Below are positions 18,727 through 32,500 of a stretch of 64,000 nucleotides of DNA, piece by piece. Location: the NCBI RefSeq assembly GCF_026213295.1, contig NC_079427.1, forward strand, positions 27,607,746-27,671,745, written 5' to 3'. The translations under genes and the position numbers were made by a program. How positions within the stretch are numbered: position 1 is the stretch's first letter; each line of letters starts with the position of its first letter. The notes under the pieces were generated by a model. It was given only the letters and a program-made list of their open reading frames with translations, made no database searches and had not been told where the DNA came from. This DNA comes from Gadus chalcogrammus (taxonomy: Eukaryota > Chordata > Actinopteri > Gadiformes > Gadidae).

Positions 18727-21614
18727 CTGTGCCGTGTTCCAATACCCGTACTATCCGTACTTACTAGCCAAATTTTGAGTACGTAGTACGTTCCAATTCA
18801 GATCCGGCGAAAATAAGTATACTTCAAGGACCCGGATGTCGTACTCAAAACGGGCTAATCATGAAGTGTGGATCGAAGGACACTTTCCGTACTCAACGGC
18901 AGCCATCTTAGCTACGTAGCGGAAGAGGCGGAGCCAGGCTGAGCCAAAGTCGGCGCATTTTCCACATAGCCTGCATTAATAGAGTCATTTTGTAGTTTTA
19001 TAGTTTTTATAGCTGCTAGGCGTAAAGAGTTCACCGTTCAAAGCGGGATGTTTATTGCGGGGGAGGAGCCGCGGCGGCAGTCGTGATCGTAATTTCCGGT
19101 TAGTGCACCACGGAGTACTCGATTTGGAACAGCACTCACATCTTAAAAATTAACGTACTCAGTGAGTACAGATAGTACGGATAGTATACGCATTGGTGTC
19201 AGTTTGGTTTGAAATGTGGTGGGGACAGAGACGCAATTGCTGGGGATGCACCTTATTTTTCTTTAGCACAGGTCATGAAAGGTTCTGAAGACGGGATACC
19301 TGTGTAGCTTACTAATTAATACGATTTTTACAAAAAAATTATGTCTGACACGTTTTATGAAGAAAGTGTTGCATTGGACATGAATGACCCACAATGTTCT
19401 GCTCCATGATGCACTCAATGTTGACGTGACATGACATGAGCTATACCAAAATAAACAAAGAGGGGCTTATTACCTACGTGTTTAAGTTCAGAAGGGGCAA
19501 ACGTATACACACAGCACTACAAATGTCAAGATCGAAAAAGCTAAAAATAATTATAGCTGAACGCTTTATATCACATCATGAGCTGGCTGTTCTCAATTCA
19601 CAACACACATCCATCCAATCTACATGGCATTCTGACCAAAACCCATGCACTCCCCCCCCCCCCCCCACACACACACACAATTATTCCATAATTCAAGCAA
19701 AGCAAATGACCAAAAGTCACTTTGAGTCAACAAGAGACTGACTCCACCGACTACACTATCGCAATCTCCACCAGGCTATACCCAACACCGTAAGAACGCT
19801 AACACTGGATAATTTAAGTTAGGCTACTTGGAGGCTATGGATAGTAGTACTATTTCAAGTTAAAACAGCTGACCACCTGAGGGCAAAAAACACAAAAGAT
19901 CTCGCCAAAGTACCAGCAAATCTTAAGCAATAAATATTGCATCTTACCTTTATTAATGTGCCAGTGGTCTGCAGATGTATCCCGCTGTGTAGCCTGCGTG
20001 CCTGCTGCCTAACCACATCCGTTTAGTTCAACAGGTTTTCGCTCTGACACTGTCCATCCATGGTACTAGCGGTCTGGTGCTTTTTACCTATGTATTCAGG
20101 CTAAAATGAATTGACTGTCTGATGCCTCATCATTGCATACCAGCCATAAAGTATTAGTATTAATATCTCATTCATTGTCCAAGTCAGGCTGGCACCTCAT
20201 ACAAAAATAATCCACTACGGTGCCGCAGAGGGGACATCTAGTCACGACTGAAAAAAGGCGAGATAGCGATACAACCAGAGCCCGACATTCTCTGATCCTA
20301 CCTAGTTAATTATACAGCAAAATGGACAGGACATCAGAGCTTTTTTTTAAAGCCAAGCAATTGAAGCTGACATGCACAGTAAGTGTGCTAGTGTCTTATG
20401 AGCTCAGCTAAATTAATATTTATTCGAAAAATATATTGTAATTATTGAGTTTTTTTTAGCTAGCTAGCCTCTACCAGCGCGACACATTGTTGGCTAGCAT
20501 GCCTGGTGCTACTGGAGTGTTTTGCCCTATGTGCTTTAACGTTTAGCTTTCCTATTTAAATTAATTTTGAATTTACAACAGTACGAATGATTCATTTTAT
20601 TTTCACTTCAATGACGTTTCGTTTTTCAGACTCCCCACTAGATGGTCGTAAATCATCCATATTATTTGTACCAAGTAACAACCATGGTACCAGGCAACCG
20701 CACACTCCAAACCTATATTTTGTCAAAAACCAATTACAATATTGATAACATATACCACAACCAACATACCGTCATAGTGGTCATATCATTACAATAAAGG
20801 TTCCAAGACTTTTGTTTGCACACCACATAAATCTCATAAAATAGAGGGCATAATCAATTGAGTTAACACATTTTTATTTATTTATAAGGAACAGGAACCA
20901 AGTGCATCAGAGCTTAATGAAAGGCAGGAACTGGTAGATGGCAATGAAGAGGTGAGTTGGCAGAAACAAGTTCCTAAAGGGAGAAAACACTGCATTTTAA
21001 AATAAATAAATAAGACAGAGCTAAATCAATTAAGTTATCAATCTTCTGTCTTTGGTTACATTTGATCAGGGAGAGGAACTAAGTCAATCAGAACTTAGTG
21101 AAGCTAATGTTGGCTATAGCTTCAACGTCAATGATAGAACTTAGAATCTATCAAGATAAATCGTTCGCTGCCCTCGGTCAAACTACGACAAAGGAGTTTG
21201 TACAGATTGTCATCATCATGAATAAATGGAAGTGCGCAGGAAGTGTCCATGGAAGTGCGCAGGAAGCTGTCAGGTTCGGATTACACAGAGAAGGAGCCGC
21301 CCACCGTACCACCCACCCCTCCCCCATTCTAGAACTACTCATCCAAATGTTATAATTGTTGCAAATTGTTGACGGCTGTGTGCCGTATCCAGATGGATTG
21401 GTTCGCATCTGTCTCACGCTATTAACATTCATTTTTAAAAAACTGCATTCAATTTATTTTTATTTTTATTTATTTTTTCTGGTGGGGACAAAATGAGTCT
21501 TTACGAAAACTGGTGGGGACGTGTCCCCGGCGTAATCGACGCCTATGAGTATACGGATATATACTATTCCTTTAAGTATACTCATGGAAGTACAAGTAAT
21601 GGAACACGGCACAG
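18727..21614 (+). mobile_element. Composite DNA-transposon insertion (2.9 kb) with inverted ends
   Basis: Left end ctgtgccgtgttcca (18727-18741) is matched inverted at the right end (tggaacacggcacag, to 21614). Subterminal stretches rich in gtac/gtatac palindromes follow both ends. A similar end (ttggaacagcac) appears internally near 19124-19135, and a second bracket (ggtgtcag at about 19194; cgacgcc near 21537, with ggtggggac nearby on each side) suggests another element inserted within. No clear target-site duplication and no intact transposase; edges of the inner units are uncertain. Confidence 0.6.
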
Positions 21615-22432
21615 CTCCCAATTATCACAAAGCAAATAGGTGCATTTTGTGATGTTGATTAAAGTTTGGATTATTTGAAGTTGCAGAAATAGCGCTATTA
21701 ACCCGAGTATAAATCACACAGGCGCTATTATGGATGACAAATGGCCATTAAAGGAAAAATCATTGCAGCCTGAACCCTTCATGTTTGTTCTATGACCGAC
21801 ACCTTCTCTACTAGTGGGTAGAACGTTTTGGTATCTTTTGGCCTCGTCTAAACTTTGAAATAGCGTAAGTTAATTATTGTTAACCGTCTAAAGCCATACT
21901 ATTTTGGCAACACCTAAGTAGTGGAACCATCACCTCTCCGTTCGGATAAAACAGAAATTAAACAAAACTAAGCTTTCAAATCCTGAATTGAGATTAAAAA
22001 AATAGCTAACGGATAAAAGTCCTAATATTAAAATATTCAGGCTCTGCACTAATAAGCTTACAATTATACGTCACTTTGAATAGAAGCAGCTAAATAATCC
22101 AATGCAATGGATCTGTCCGTTATAGCATTATATGTACAAATCCTTTCAGCTATTAGATTGCAGTGTTCCCTTAAGATGTGTTCCAGCAGCGAGTCGAGGT
22201 GTGCACGTAAACAGTGTGGATTTGTGCCTGCACGTTGTTTATGTGCATATGCACAGCGCTGATGTGTGTGAGGTTTAAGTGATGAAGGTTTAAGTGATTC
22301 CAGTTTGGCAATATTTTTGTGTTTCTTTTCTACAAGGCTGATGGTAGTGACACCTGTGCAGCGGTGCATGCAAATGGGGAGAACACTGGTTTTCTATTTT
22401 CTGATTCTTTTTTTCTGTGTTTTTGTCATCAG
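21615..22432. other. ttn: Remainder of intron before exon 22433, nothing recognised
   Basis: AT-rich intronic sequence between the composite insertion and the acceptor; no gene or clear repeat seen. A pyrimidine-rich tract lies at 22391-22426. Confidence 0.6.
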
Positions 22433-23020
22433 AGGCACCAACCATCATCATCGAGTCCCAGGTGAAGGAAGGCCTGACGGTTCGGGCAGGAGAAACCATC
22501 ATCATAACAGCCACGAGCATCATGGGAAAACCTGCTCCCACCTCATGCTGGTCTCAGGGTGGAAAGAACTTCAAGCCATCCGACATTGTCCAGATAGAAA
22601 CGACCCCCACCTCCTCCACCCTGTCCATCAAGTATGCCAGCAGGAAGGACTCCGGAGAGTACATCATCGCTGCCAGTAACCCGTTCGGTGTGAAGGAGGA
22701 GAGTGTTAGTGTAAAGGTCCTTGATGTACCCAGTGTGCCCGGGCCTATTGAAGCCAGCGGCGTCTCCTCTGAGAAGATCACCCTGACCTGGACAGCTCCC
22801 ACTGAGGATGGAGGCTCCCCCATCAAGTACTATACCTTGGAGAAGCGGGAGACCAGTCGCCTGCTCTGGACCATCCTAAAGGAGCAGGTCATCGACTGCC
22901 ACTTTGTTGCCCGCAAGCTCATCCAGGGCAACGAGTACATCTTCAGAGTGTCTGCAGTCAACCAGTACGGCGCCAGCGAAGCCTCGCTTTCAGAAGCAGT
23001 CAAGATGGTCGATAAATATG
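22433..23020 (+). CDS. ttn: Titin exon: Ig + Fn3 (C2.8-C2.9)
   Basis: 196 codons encode an Ig ([18 protein letters not shown]; core Trp in CWSQGG, strand [14 protein letters not shown]) and an Fn3 ([56 protein letters not shown]). KRETSRL is the position-9 signature. Acceptor gtcatcag, donor G|gtacat. Confidence 0.94.
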
Positions 23021-23126
23021 GTACATCCTATTCTGTTTATTCGTAAAAACATTGATGTGAAAGCTAATTAATGTATATTTAATTTGTGTCATGATAGTTA
23101 CGATAACGTGTCGTTTCTGTGTGCAG

Positions 23127-23429
23127 GTCCCCCCGGCCCACCAGCTAAACCAGAGGTAGGAAACATTCAAGGACAGTCGGTCACAGTGACATGGAGGAGG
23201 CCAGCAGATGATGGAGGAAGTGATATCACAGGCTACTGTGTTGAGAAGAAGGAGAAGAATATGGTGCGCTGGGTCCGAGCCTCCCAGTGGTCTGTGGCTG
23301 AGCTGAGCTACGAGGTGAAGGGTCTGACCAAGGGAATGGAGTACGAGTTCCGTGTTAGCGCTGAGAATAAAGCCGGCTATGGAGAACCCAGTGAACCATC
23401 GATGCCCGTCATCACTAAAGTTGTTGCCT
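23127..23429 (+). CDS. ttn: Titin exon: Fn3 domain (C2.10)
   Basis: Fn3 of 101 codons: PPGPPAKPEVGN, TWRRPADDGGSDITGY, VEKKEKNMVRWVRAS, YEFRVSAENKAGYGE. Acceptor tgtgtgcag, donor T|gtaagt, phase 1 into the giant exon. Confidence 0.94.
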
Positions 23430-23543
23430 GTAAGTAAAGGCTTCTGCTCTATGGTCCAGTTGAATATAATATATCTCATATATGGGTACTTTTTATACCA
23501 ATATATCCCAAGTTTCCATAACAACTATATCTGTGTTTTTCAG

Positions 23544-26500
23544 ATGTACCTGGACCTCCAGTCAACCCAAGAGTCACAGACACAACCAAGACCACTGCCA
23601 CTCTAAACTGGGGCAAACCCCTTACCGACGGAGGTATGGAGGTCACTGGATACATTATTGAGCACAAGAAGGAAAGCACAGACGATTGGGTAAAGGACAA
23701 CCCCTCATCGCCACTCAGAATTACAGAGTTTGTTGTTGCCGGACTGGAAGTGGGAGTTAAATACCACTTCAGAATTAGTGCAGTGAATGCAGAGGGAGTG
23801 GGAGAAGCTGCAGCGACTCAGGAGTTGGTGGAGATTGTGGAGCGTGCAGCAGAGCCTGGCCTGGAGCTGGACATTGAGCTGAGGAGAACCCTAGTGGTCA
23901 GGGCCGGCTGCTCCATTCGCCTGTTTGTGCCAATCAAAGGACGCCCTGCCCCCTCAGTCACCTGGACAAAGGAGGGAGGTCCTGTACCGCGTGCAGTCAT
24001 CGACAGCACGGAGTCGTTCACCATGCTGCTTATCCCCGACAGCACCAGGATTGATGCCGGAAAATATGAGCTCAACCTGGAGAACGAAGTTGGAACCAAG
24101 ACCGCTGATATCAATGTCAGAGTTCTGGACTCCCCTGGACCTCCGATAAATCTCAAGCCAATCAAGATTGATAAAGAGAGCATCACTATTCAGTGGGAGA
24201 TGCCTCTTATTGACGGTGGAGCCAAAATCACCAACTACATTGTTGAGAAGAGAGAGTCAACACGCAAGGCCTATGCTACTTGTGTCACAAAATGCCCGAC
24301 CACCTCAGTTAAGATTGAAGATCTGGGAGAGGGATGTGAGTACTACTTCAGAGTGCGTGCAGAGAACGAGTACGGTATTGGTGATTCGGTTGAAACTACT
24401 GATCCAATCCGGGCATCCCAGGCCCCAACTCCTCCAGAGAGCATTATTCCTACTGACATCACTAAAACCTCAGTCAGTCTGACCTGGACGAAACCCAGAC
24501 ACGATGGTGGAAGCAAAGTCACTGGATACGTACTTGAGGCTCAGAAGAAGGGAACCGATCAATGGTCCCATGTGAACACAGTGAAGACTTTGGATTTCAC
24601 CGTGAAGAACCTCAATGAAAATGAAGAGTACATCTTCCGTGTCATGGCTGTCAATCATTCTGGCAGAAGTGCTCCCCGTGAGAGCAAGGCTATTGCCATC
24701 AAAGACTCCACTACCCTGCCTGAGTTTGACCTGCGTGGTGTGTGCCAGAAGACCGTCATTGCCAAGGCAGGAGACAACATCAAGGTTGAGGTTCCAGTCA
24801 TGGGACGTCCCAGACCGACGGTCTCCTGGCTGAAGGATGGTGGAGCTTTTAAAGTCACTCAGAGAACAAACGTGGAATCAACTGCTGCTACAGCTATTCT
24901 GACCATTAATGAATGCATTAGGGCTGATAGTGGCACATACACCATGATCGGAAAGAACATTATGGGCTCTGTGTCTGACAACATCGTTGTTAAAGTACAT
25001 GATGTCCCTGGGCCTCCAAAGGGACCAGTTAAAATAGTTGAGATAACCCGGACCTACTGTGTCTTTGCCTGGGACACTCCAGACAACGACGGCGGAGTTC
25101 CCATCAACAACTATGTGGTTGAAATCAGGAACACTAATTCTCAGACATGGGGTGAACTGTCTTCCTCTGTCATCCGCACCATATTCAAGGCTGTTCGTCT
25201 CACCACTGGATCAGAATATCAGTTCAGAGTGAAAGCCAAGAACAGATATGGTGTCGGAGCTCCCATCACATCAGAAAGTGTTGTGGCTGCTTATCGTTTC
25301 AAGGTTCCCGGGCCACCTGGCACGCCTATGGTTGTTGCTTTCACTAAAGAAACAATGACAGTTGGCTGGAACGAGCCTGTGTCCGATGGTGGAAACGAGA
25401 TCATTGGATATTACGTAGAGAGGAAAGAGAGGAGCAGCATCATGTGGCAGAGGGTTAGCAAGACTATGGTGAAGGGCAATCTCTTCAAAACAACTAACCT
25501 TGAAGCTGGGGTGGCCTATGAGTTCCGTGTCTTCGCTGAGAACATGGCTGGAGTCGGTAAGCCCAGCAAGGCATCAGAAGCCATGTTTGCCCTGGATCCT
25601 GTGGACCCACCGGGCCAGCCTGAGCCTCTTTACGTCAACAAGAATGTCATCACCATTCAGTGGACCAAGCCTGAATATGATGGTGGCTTCAAGATCACCG
25701 GCTACACTGTGGAGAAAAGAGACCTGCCTGCCGGTCGCTGGATCAGAGCTAACTTCACCAACATCATTGAGACGACCTTCATGGTGAGTGGACTGACTCA
25801 GGATGCAGCCTACGAGTTCCGTGTTTTTGCGAGAAACTCTGCTGGTTCAGTGAGCCTTCCTTCTGACCCATCAGATCCAATCACTTGCAAAGATGACATT
25901 GTTGAACCACGTATCATGGTTGATGCAATCTTCAAGGATGTTGTTCTTTTGAAAGCAGGGGAGAATTTCAAGCTTGAAGCCGACATTGCAGGTCAACCAA
26001 TTCCATCTATGGCTTGGACCAAGAATGGGAAAGAGATTGAGAACACAATGAAACTGGATATTAAGTTTACTGACCTTACAACCACCTTGGTCAACAAAGA
26101 TTCTGTCCGAGCAGATGGAGGTGAATTTGTTTTGACTGCCACTAATGTTGGAGGATTTGCTAAACACATTTTCAATGTCAAAGTTCTGGACCGACCTGGG
26201 CCACCAGGGGGACCACTTGTGGTTTCTGATGTGACAGCTGACAACTGCATCCTGACCTGGACTCCACCAGCCGATGATGGGGGAGCCAAGATCGAAGCTT
26301 ACGTCATTGAGAAACGTGAATCAACCAGACTGGTATGGACCAATGTGGTGTCCGACCTTCAGTTCACACAGTTTATGGTCACCAAACTGCTCAAAGGAAA
26401 TGAATACATCTTCAGAGTGATGGCAGTCAATAAATATGGAGTTGGAGAGGCCCTTGATTCAGAGCCCACTCTGGCTGACAACCCATACATATCACCAGAC

Positions 26501-29500
26501 GCACCGCAGAACCCTGAGGTCACCGCTATCACCAGAGATGCAATGTTTATTATGTGGAAGGCTCCTCAGAGCGATGGAGGTAGCACCGTTACCAACTACA
26601 ACATTGAGAGAAAGGATAAAATTGGGCTGCGGTGGGTCAAATGCAACAAGAAGAAGGTCAAAGAACTGCAGTTCAAAGCAACAGGCCTTGTCGTAGGACA
26701 TGAATATGAGTTCAGAATCATTGCTGAGAATGCTGCTGGATTGAGTGCTCCAAGTGTGGCCAGTCCGTTTTATAAGGCTACTGATACCCTGGACCAGCCT
26801 GGGCCCCCATGTAATCCCAGAACTCTTGACACCACTAAGTCCTCCATCACTGTTGCTTGGAACAAGCCTGTTTATGATGGTGGCTCTGACATCACTGGCT
26901 ACATTGTGGAAACCTGTGAACCATCAGAGAAGGAGGAAGATGAGGAATGGACCATTGTTACTCCAACAGAAGGACTTCTGGCCACCTCCTTCACCATTAT
27001 CAATCTGAAGGAAAACCAGGAATACAAGATTAACATCTCTGCTTTGAATAGTGAGGGCATCGGAGAGGCAGCTTCAATCCCAGACAATGTAAAGGCTGAG
27101 GATAGGCTCCTCCCACCTGAGCTGGACTTGGACGCTGAGCTCCGCAAGGTGGTGAACCTCAGAGCGTGCTGTTCACTGAGACTCTTTGTTCCCATAAGAG
27201 GTCGACCAGCACCTGAGGCCAAGTGGACCAAAGAAGACGGTGAACCGGTTGAGAGGGCCACTATTGAGAGCACAACATCCTACACTTTACTTGTAATTGA
27301 AAATGTCAACCGATTTGACAGTGGAAAATACAACCTCACAGTTGAGAATGGCTCTGGATCCAAAACAGTCCAAGTCCAAGTGAAAGTGCTTGATACACCA
27401 AGTGCACCACAAAACCTTAAAATCAATGGTGTAACGAAGGAATCTGTCTCACTCATCTGGGATCCTCCAGTAAATGACGGAGGAGTGAAGATTAAGAACT
27501 ACATTGTTGAAAAACGAGAATCCACAAGAAAAGCCTATGCCACAGTCAAAGCCAACTGCCATCACACCACCTTCACAGTTGACCCACTAGTCGAAGGATG
27601 CAACTACTACTTCAGAGTTTTGGCTGAGAATGAATATGGCATTGGGTTACCCATTGAAACAGGAGAGTCAGTCAAAGTATCAGAGAAACCACAGCCTCCA
27701 GGCAAAATCACTCTGAAGGATGTGACCAAGACCAGTGTCACTCTGTCCTGGGAGAAGCCAGAGCATGATGGAGGCAGCAGGGTTGGTTGTTATGTTGTTG
27801 AGATCCAGCCTAAAGGGGCTGATAAGTGGAGCCCATCTGTGATAGTCAAAGACACCGAGGCCACCATCAGCGGACTAAATGCAGGGGAGGAATACATGTT
27901 CCGGGTATCAGCTAGAAATGAGAAGGGAACCAGTGACCCACGTCAAATCGGCGTGCCTGTGATCGTCAAGGATCTTGTTATTGCTCCGGTGGCCAAGCTC
28001 TTGTTCAACACATTCAGTGTGCTGGCAGGTGAAGACCTAACAGTGGAAATACCGTATGTTGCCCGTCCTAAAGCAGCCGTGTCCTGGTTGAAAGACGGAC
28101 TGCCTCTGAAGAGAACAAGCAGAGTTAATTTTGCTGCCACCGATAAAATACTGAACCTCACCATTAAGGAGGCTGCTAGAGATGATGTTGGCCATTACCT
28201 CATTACTCTCAGTAACACAGCTGGAGAGACAACTGTAGACATTGGTATTGTTGTTCTTGACAAACCAGGTCAGCCAGGTGGTCCACTTAAGGTCGAGGAT
28301 GTGACAGCAGACTCTGTAACCATCTCCTGGAATCCACCAGAATACAATGGTGGATGTACAATCAAACACTACATTGTGGAAAAGAGAGACACATCAACAA
28401 CCAATTGGATGGTTGTATCACCTAACCTAGCAAGGACTAAGATCAAGGCCAGCCGATTGAAGACAGGTTCTGAGTATCAGTTTAGGATCACAGCAGAGAA
28501 CAGATATGGAAAGGGACCAGTTCTGGTCTCAGAGTGTGTTGTGGCCCAGTACCCGTACAAGCTCCCCGGATCTCCAGGAACACCTTCCATTTCTTCCTCA
28601 ACCAAGGACAGCATGGTCGTAATCTGGAATGAGCCTGTGAATGATGGTGGAAGTACTATCCTGGGATACCATCTTGAACGCAAAGAAAGAAATAGCATCA
28701 TGTGGGTCAAACTTAACAAATCTATTATAGCTGACCAAACCTTCAAGACCACTGGTCTAGAGGCAGGAATGGAATATGAGTACCGTGTTTACGCTGAGAA
28801 CATTGTTGGAATAGGCAAAGTGAGCAAATTGTCTGAGGGAGTCATTGCTAGAGATCCTTGTGATCCTCCCGGCACCCCAGAGGCAACTCGTATCACAAAT
28901 GAGTCTGTGTCTATTGTTTGGTCGAAGCCAGAGTACGATGGTGGTGCAAAAATTACAGGTTATGTAGTGGAGAAGAAGGACCTGCCAGAGGGCCGCTGGC
29001 TTAAGGCTAATTTCACAAACGTCATCGAGACAGAATATGTTGCAACAGGCCTCGTGGAGAACCAGCAGTATGAGTTCCGTGTAATTGCTAGAAACGCTGC
29101 CGGGGTGTTCAGCATGGCCAGCTACAGCACAGGCCCTATCACTGCCAAGGATGAGATTGAGCCTCCTAGCATCAGCATAGACCCAGGATACTCACAGACA
29201 CTCGTGGTCAGTGCTGGAGATACCTTCAAGATTGATGCAGATGTTCATGGCAAACCAGAGCCTTCTATACACTGGATGAAGGGAGAGCAGGAGCTTGGAA
29301 ATACGATTCACAGGGAGATCAAGAACACAGCCACACAAGCCTGCATGAATGTGAAGGAAGCAAATATTGAGGATGGGGGCCAATACATACTGCTGTTGAG
29401 GAATCCAGGAGGGGAGAAGGCCGTCACGGTGGATGTGGTCATCCTGGATAAACCAGGACAGCTTCAGAGCCTGCTGGTCACAGGAATAACAAAAGACTCA

Positions 29501-32500
29501 TGCTGCCTTTCCTGGAAAGCACCACTACAAGATGGAAGCAGCAAAATATCCCACTACATTGTGGAGAGGAGAGAGACAAGCAGGCTGGTCTGGACGGTTG
29601 TTGATCAGAAGGTGGAGAATACTTGCCTTAAGGTTAAAAAGCTTCTTGAAGGAAATGAATACATCTTCAGAGTACGTGCTGTCAATCAGTTTGGAGTTGG
29701 GGCAGTTCTTGAGTCTAGTGCTGTGATGATTAAAGACCTATATGTTCCTCCCACATCACCCAAGAGCCTGGAAATTTCAGAAATTATGAAAGATTCAATG
29801 GTGCTCACTTGGGAAGCCCCCTCTGAAGACGGAGGCAGTCCTATCACTGGATACATCATTGAGAAACATGACAAGGAGGGGGTCAGGTGGACCAGATGCA
29901 ACAGAAAGATGGTCACAGACTTGACATACAAGATCACCAGACTAATGGAGAGACACAGTTATGAATTCAGAGTTTTAGCTGAGAATGCAATTGGTGTTGG
30001 TGAGCCAAGCTCACCAACTGTCTTCTACAAAGCTCTGGATCCTATCTTCAGGCCTGGCCCGCCACATCACCCTAAGGTTACTGACACCACCAAATCATCC
30101 GTGTTCCTCTCGTGGGCCAAACCTATGGATGATGGTGGCTGTGAGATTCAGGGATACATTGTTGAGTGCTGCACTACAACAGAGACACCAGAGGTTCCAC
30201 CTGAGATTGCAGTTGAAGATGAATTGTCTACAGAAAAAGCTGCTGAGTTATGGACCATGTGCACACCAGCAACTGGCATAAAAAATACCAAGTTTGAAGT
30301 GGAAAACCTGAAAGAAAATCAAGCCTACAAGTTAAGAGTCTGTGCCATCAATAAAGTTGGTGTTGGGGAGCATGCCGATGTGTCTGGGGCCATTATTGCT
30401 GAGGACAAGATTGAAGAACCTGACCTAGATATAGATCCAGAGCTCAGGAAGATTGTAAGTATCAAGGCCGGGGCTTCCCTCCGCCTGTTCATCCCCATCA
30501 GGGGACGGCCCACGCCCACTATCACATGGAACAAAGATGAAGCTGCACTCAAGGAGACTGCTCAGGTCGAGGTGACAAGCAGTTACACATCCCTTGTTAT
30601 TGACAAAATGAACAGGTATGACAGTGGCAAATACACAGTGACAGCAGAAAACACTAGCGGAACAAAATCTGCATTTGTTGTTGTCCGTGTTCTTGATACG
30701 CCAAGTCCTCCTGTCAATTTGAAAGTCAAAGAAATTACAAACCGATCAGTAACACTGGCATGGGATTCGCCTCTTCTGGATGGTGGAGCCAAGATCAAAA
30801 ACTACATTCTTGAGAAGAGGGAGAGTACCCGCAAAACATACGCTGCCGTGATAACAAACTGTCATGAACTCTCTTGGAAGATTGAGCCACTGCAGGAGGG
30901 CTGCAGTTACTATTTCAGAGTCCTTGCTGAGAATGCACATGGTGTAGGATTGCCAGCAGCAACTGTTGATCCTCTCAAAGTATCTGAAGTCCCTCAGGCT
31001 CCTAAGAACCTGATAGTCACAGACCAAACAAAAACCAGCATCGCTCTGGCCTGGGAGAAACCTGAGTATGATGGTGGCAGCAGAGTCCTACAATACTTAC
31101 TTGAGATGCAAGTGAAGGGTCAGGATAAATGGTCTGGTGTTAACACATTTAAGACAATGGAAGCAACTGTTAGCAATCTTAACCAAGGAGAAGAGTATCT
31201 ATTTAGAATTACAGCTATGAATGACAAGGGGAAGAGCGATCCCAAGGTTCTGGCCAGCCCAATAGCAGCCAAGGACTTGGTGTATGAGCCCGATATAAGG
31301 CCGGTGTTCAGCAGCTACAGTGTCAAAGTAGGGAAAGACTTAAGTGTAGACATTCCCATCTTTGGCCGTCCAAAACCAATTGTGAATTGGTCTAAGGATG
31401 GTGGCCCTCTCAAGTTCACCACCAGAGTCAACATAATCAACACATTAAAACAAACAACTCTGAGCATCAAGGAGGCAGTAGGAGATGATGGTGGAATGTA
31501 CAGCATCAACGCTGCTAACTCTACAGGAAAGAAGGACACAACCGTAGAAATTATTGTTCTTGATAAGCCCGGCCCCCCATCTGGCCCTGTGAGATTTGAT
31601 GAAGTCACAACACAAAGTATTACTATTTCCTGGGACCCTCCAAAGCATAATGGTGGCTCCCAAATCTCCAACTACATTGTCCAAAAGAGAGACACTACTT
31701 CAACAACATGGGAGAATGTTAGCATCAACTATGCCAGAACCACAATCAAAGTACCAAGGCTGAAGACAGGAGCTGAATATCAGTTCAAGATCATTGCTCA
31801 GAACCGCTATGGCAAGAGTTATGGTCTTGACTCTCATGCTGTCTTTGCCCAATATCCATACAAGGAACCAGGCCCTCCAGGTACTCCGTCAATTGGCTCT
31901 CTCTCCAAGGACTTCCAGGTGGTTGAGTGGCACGAGCCTGTCTCCGATGGAGGCAGCCCTGTACTTGGCTACCATCTTGAAAGAAAAGAAAGAAATAGCA
32001 TCATGTGGGTAAAGATCAACAAGACTCTGATTCATGACACGTCATTCAAGAGTCATCCCTTAGAGGAAGCTATTGAATATGAATACAGGGTGTCTGCAGA
32101 GAACATCGTGGGCATCGGCAGGTGCAGCAAGATCTCAGAAGGCTGTGTTGCACGTGATCCCTGTGATCCTCCTGGCACCCCAGAGGCCGTCCATGTGACC
32201 AAAGACACCATTGTAATCCAGTGGACCAAACCTGAGTATGACGGAGGTAGCAGCATTACTGGTTACACTGTGGAGAAACGGGACCTGCCAGAAGGCCGTT
32301 GGATAAGGGCTAATTTCACCAACGTCATTGAAACTAAATTCACTATTAGTGGCCTGACTGAAAATGCACAATACGACTTTAGAGTCATTGCTAAGAATGC
32401 AGTAGGCACTATCAGCAAGCCATCTTACAACAGCGGACCAATAATTGCAAGTAATGAGTTGGAGGCACCTAAATACTCTATTGACCCTGCATTTACTAAG

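Noticed and set aside
19436..21355. Short open frames within the composite insertion
   Set aside because: Low-complexity or short, with no transposase motif that I can recognise.
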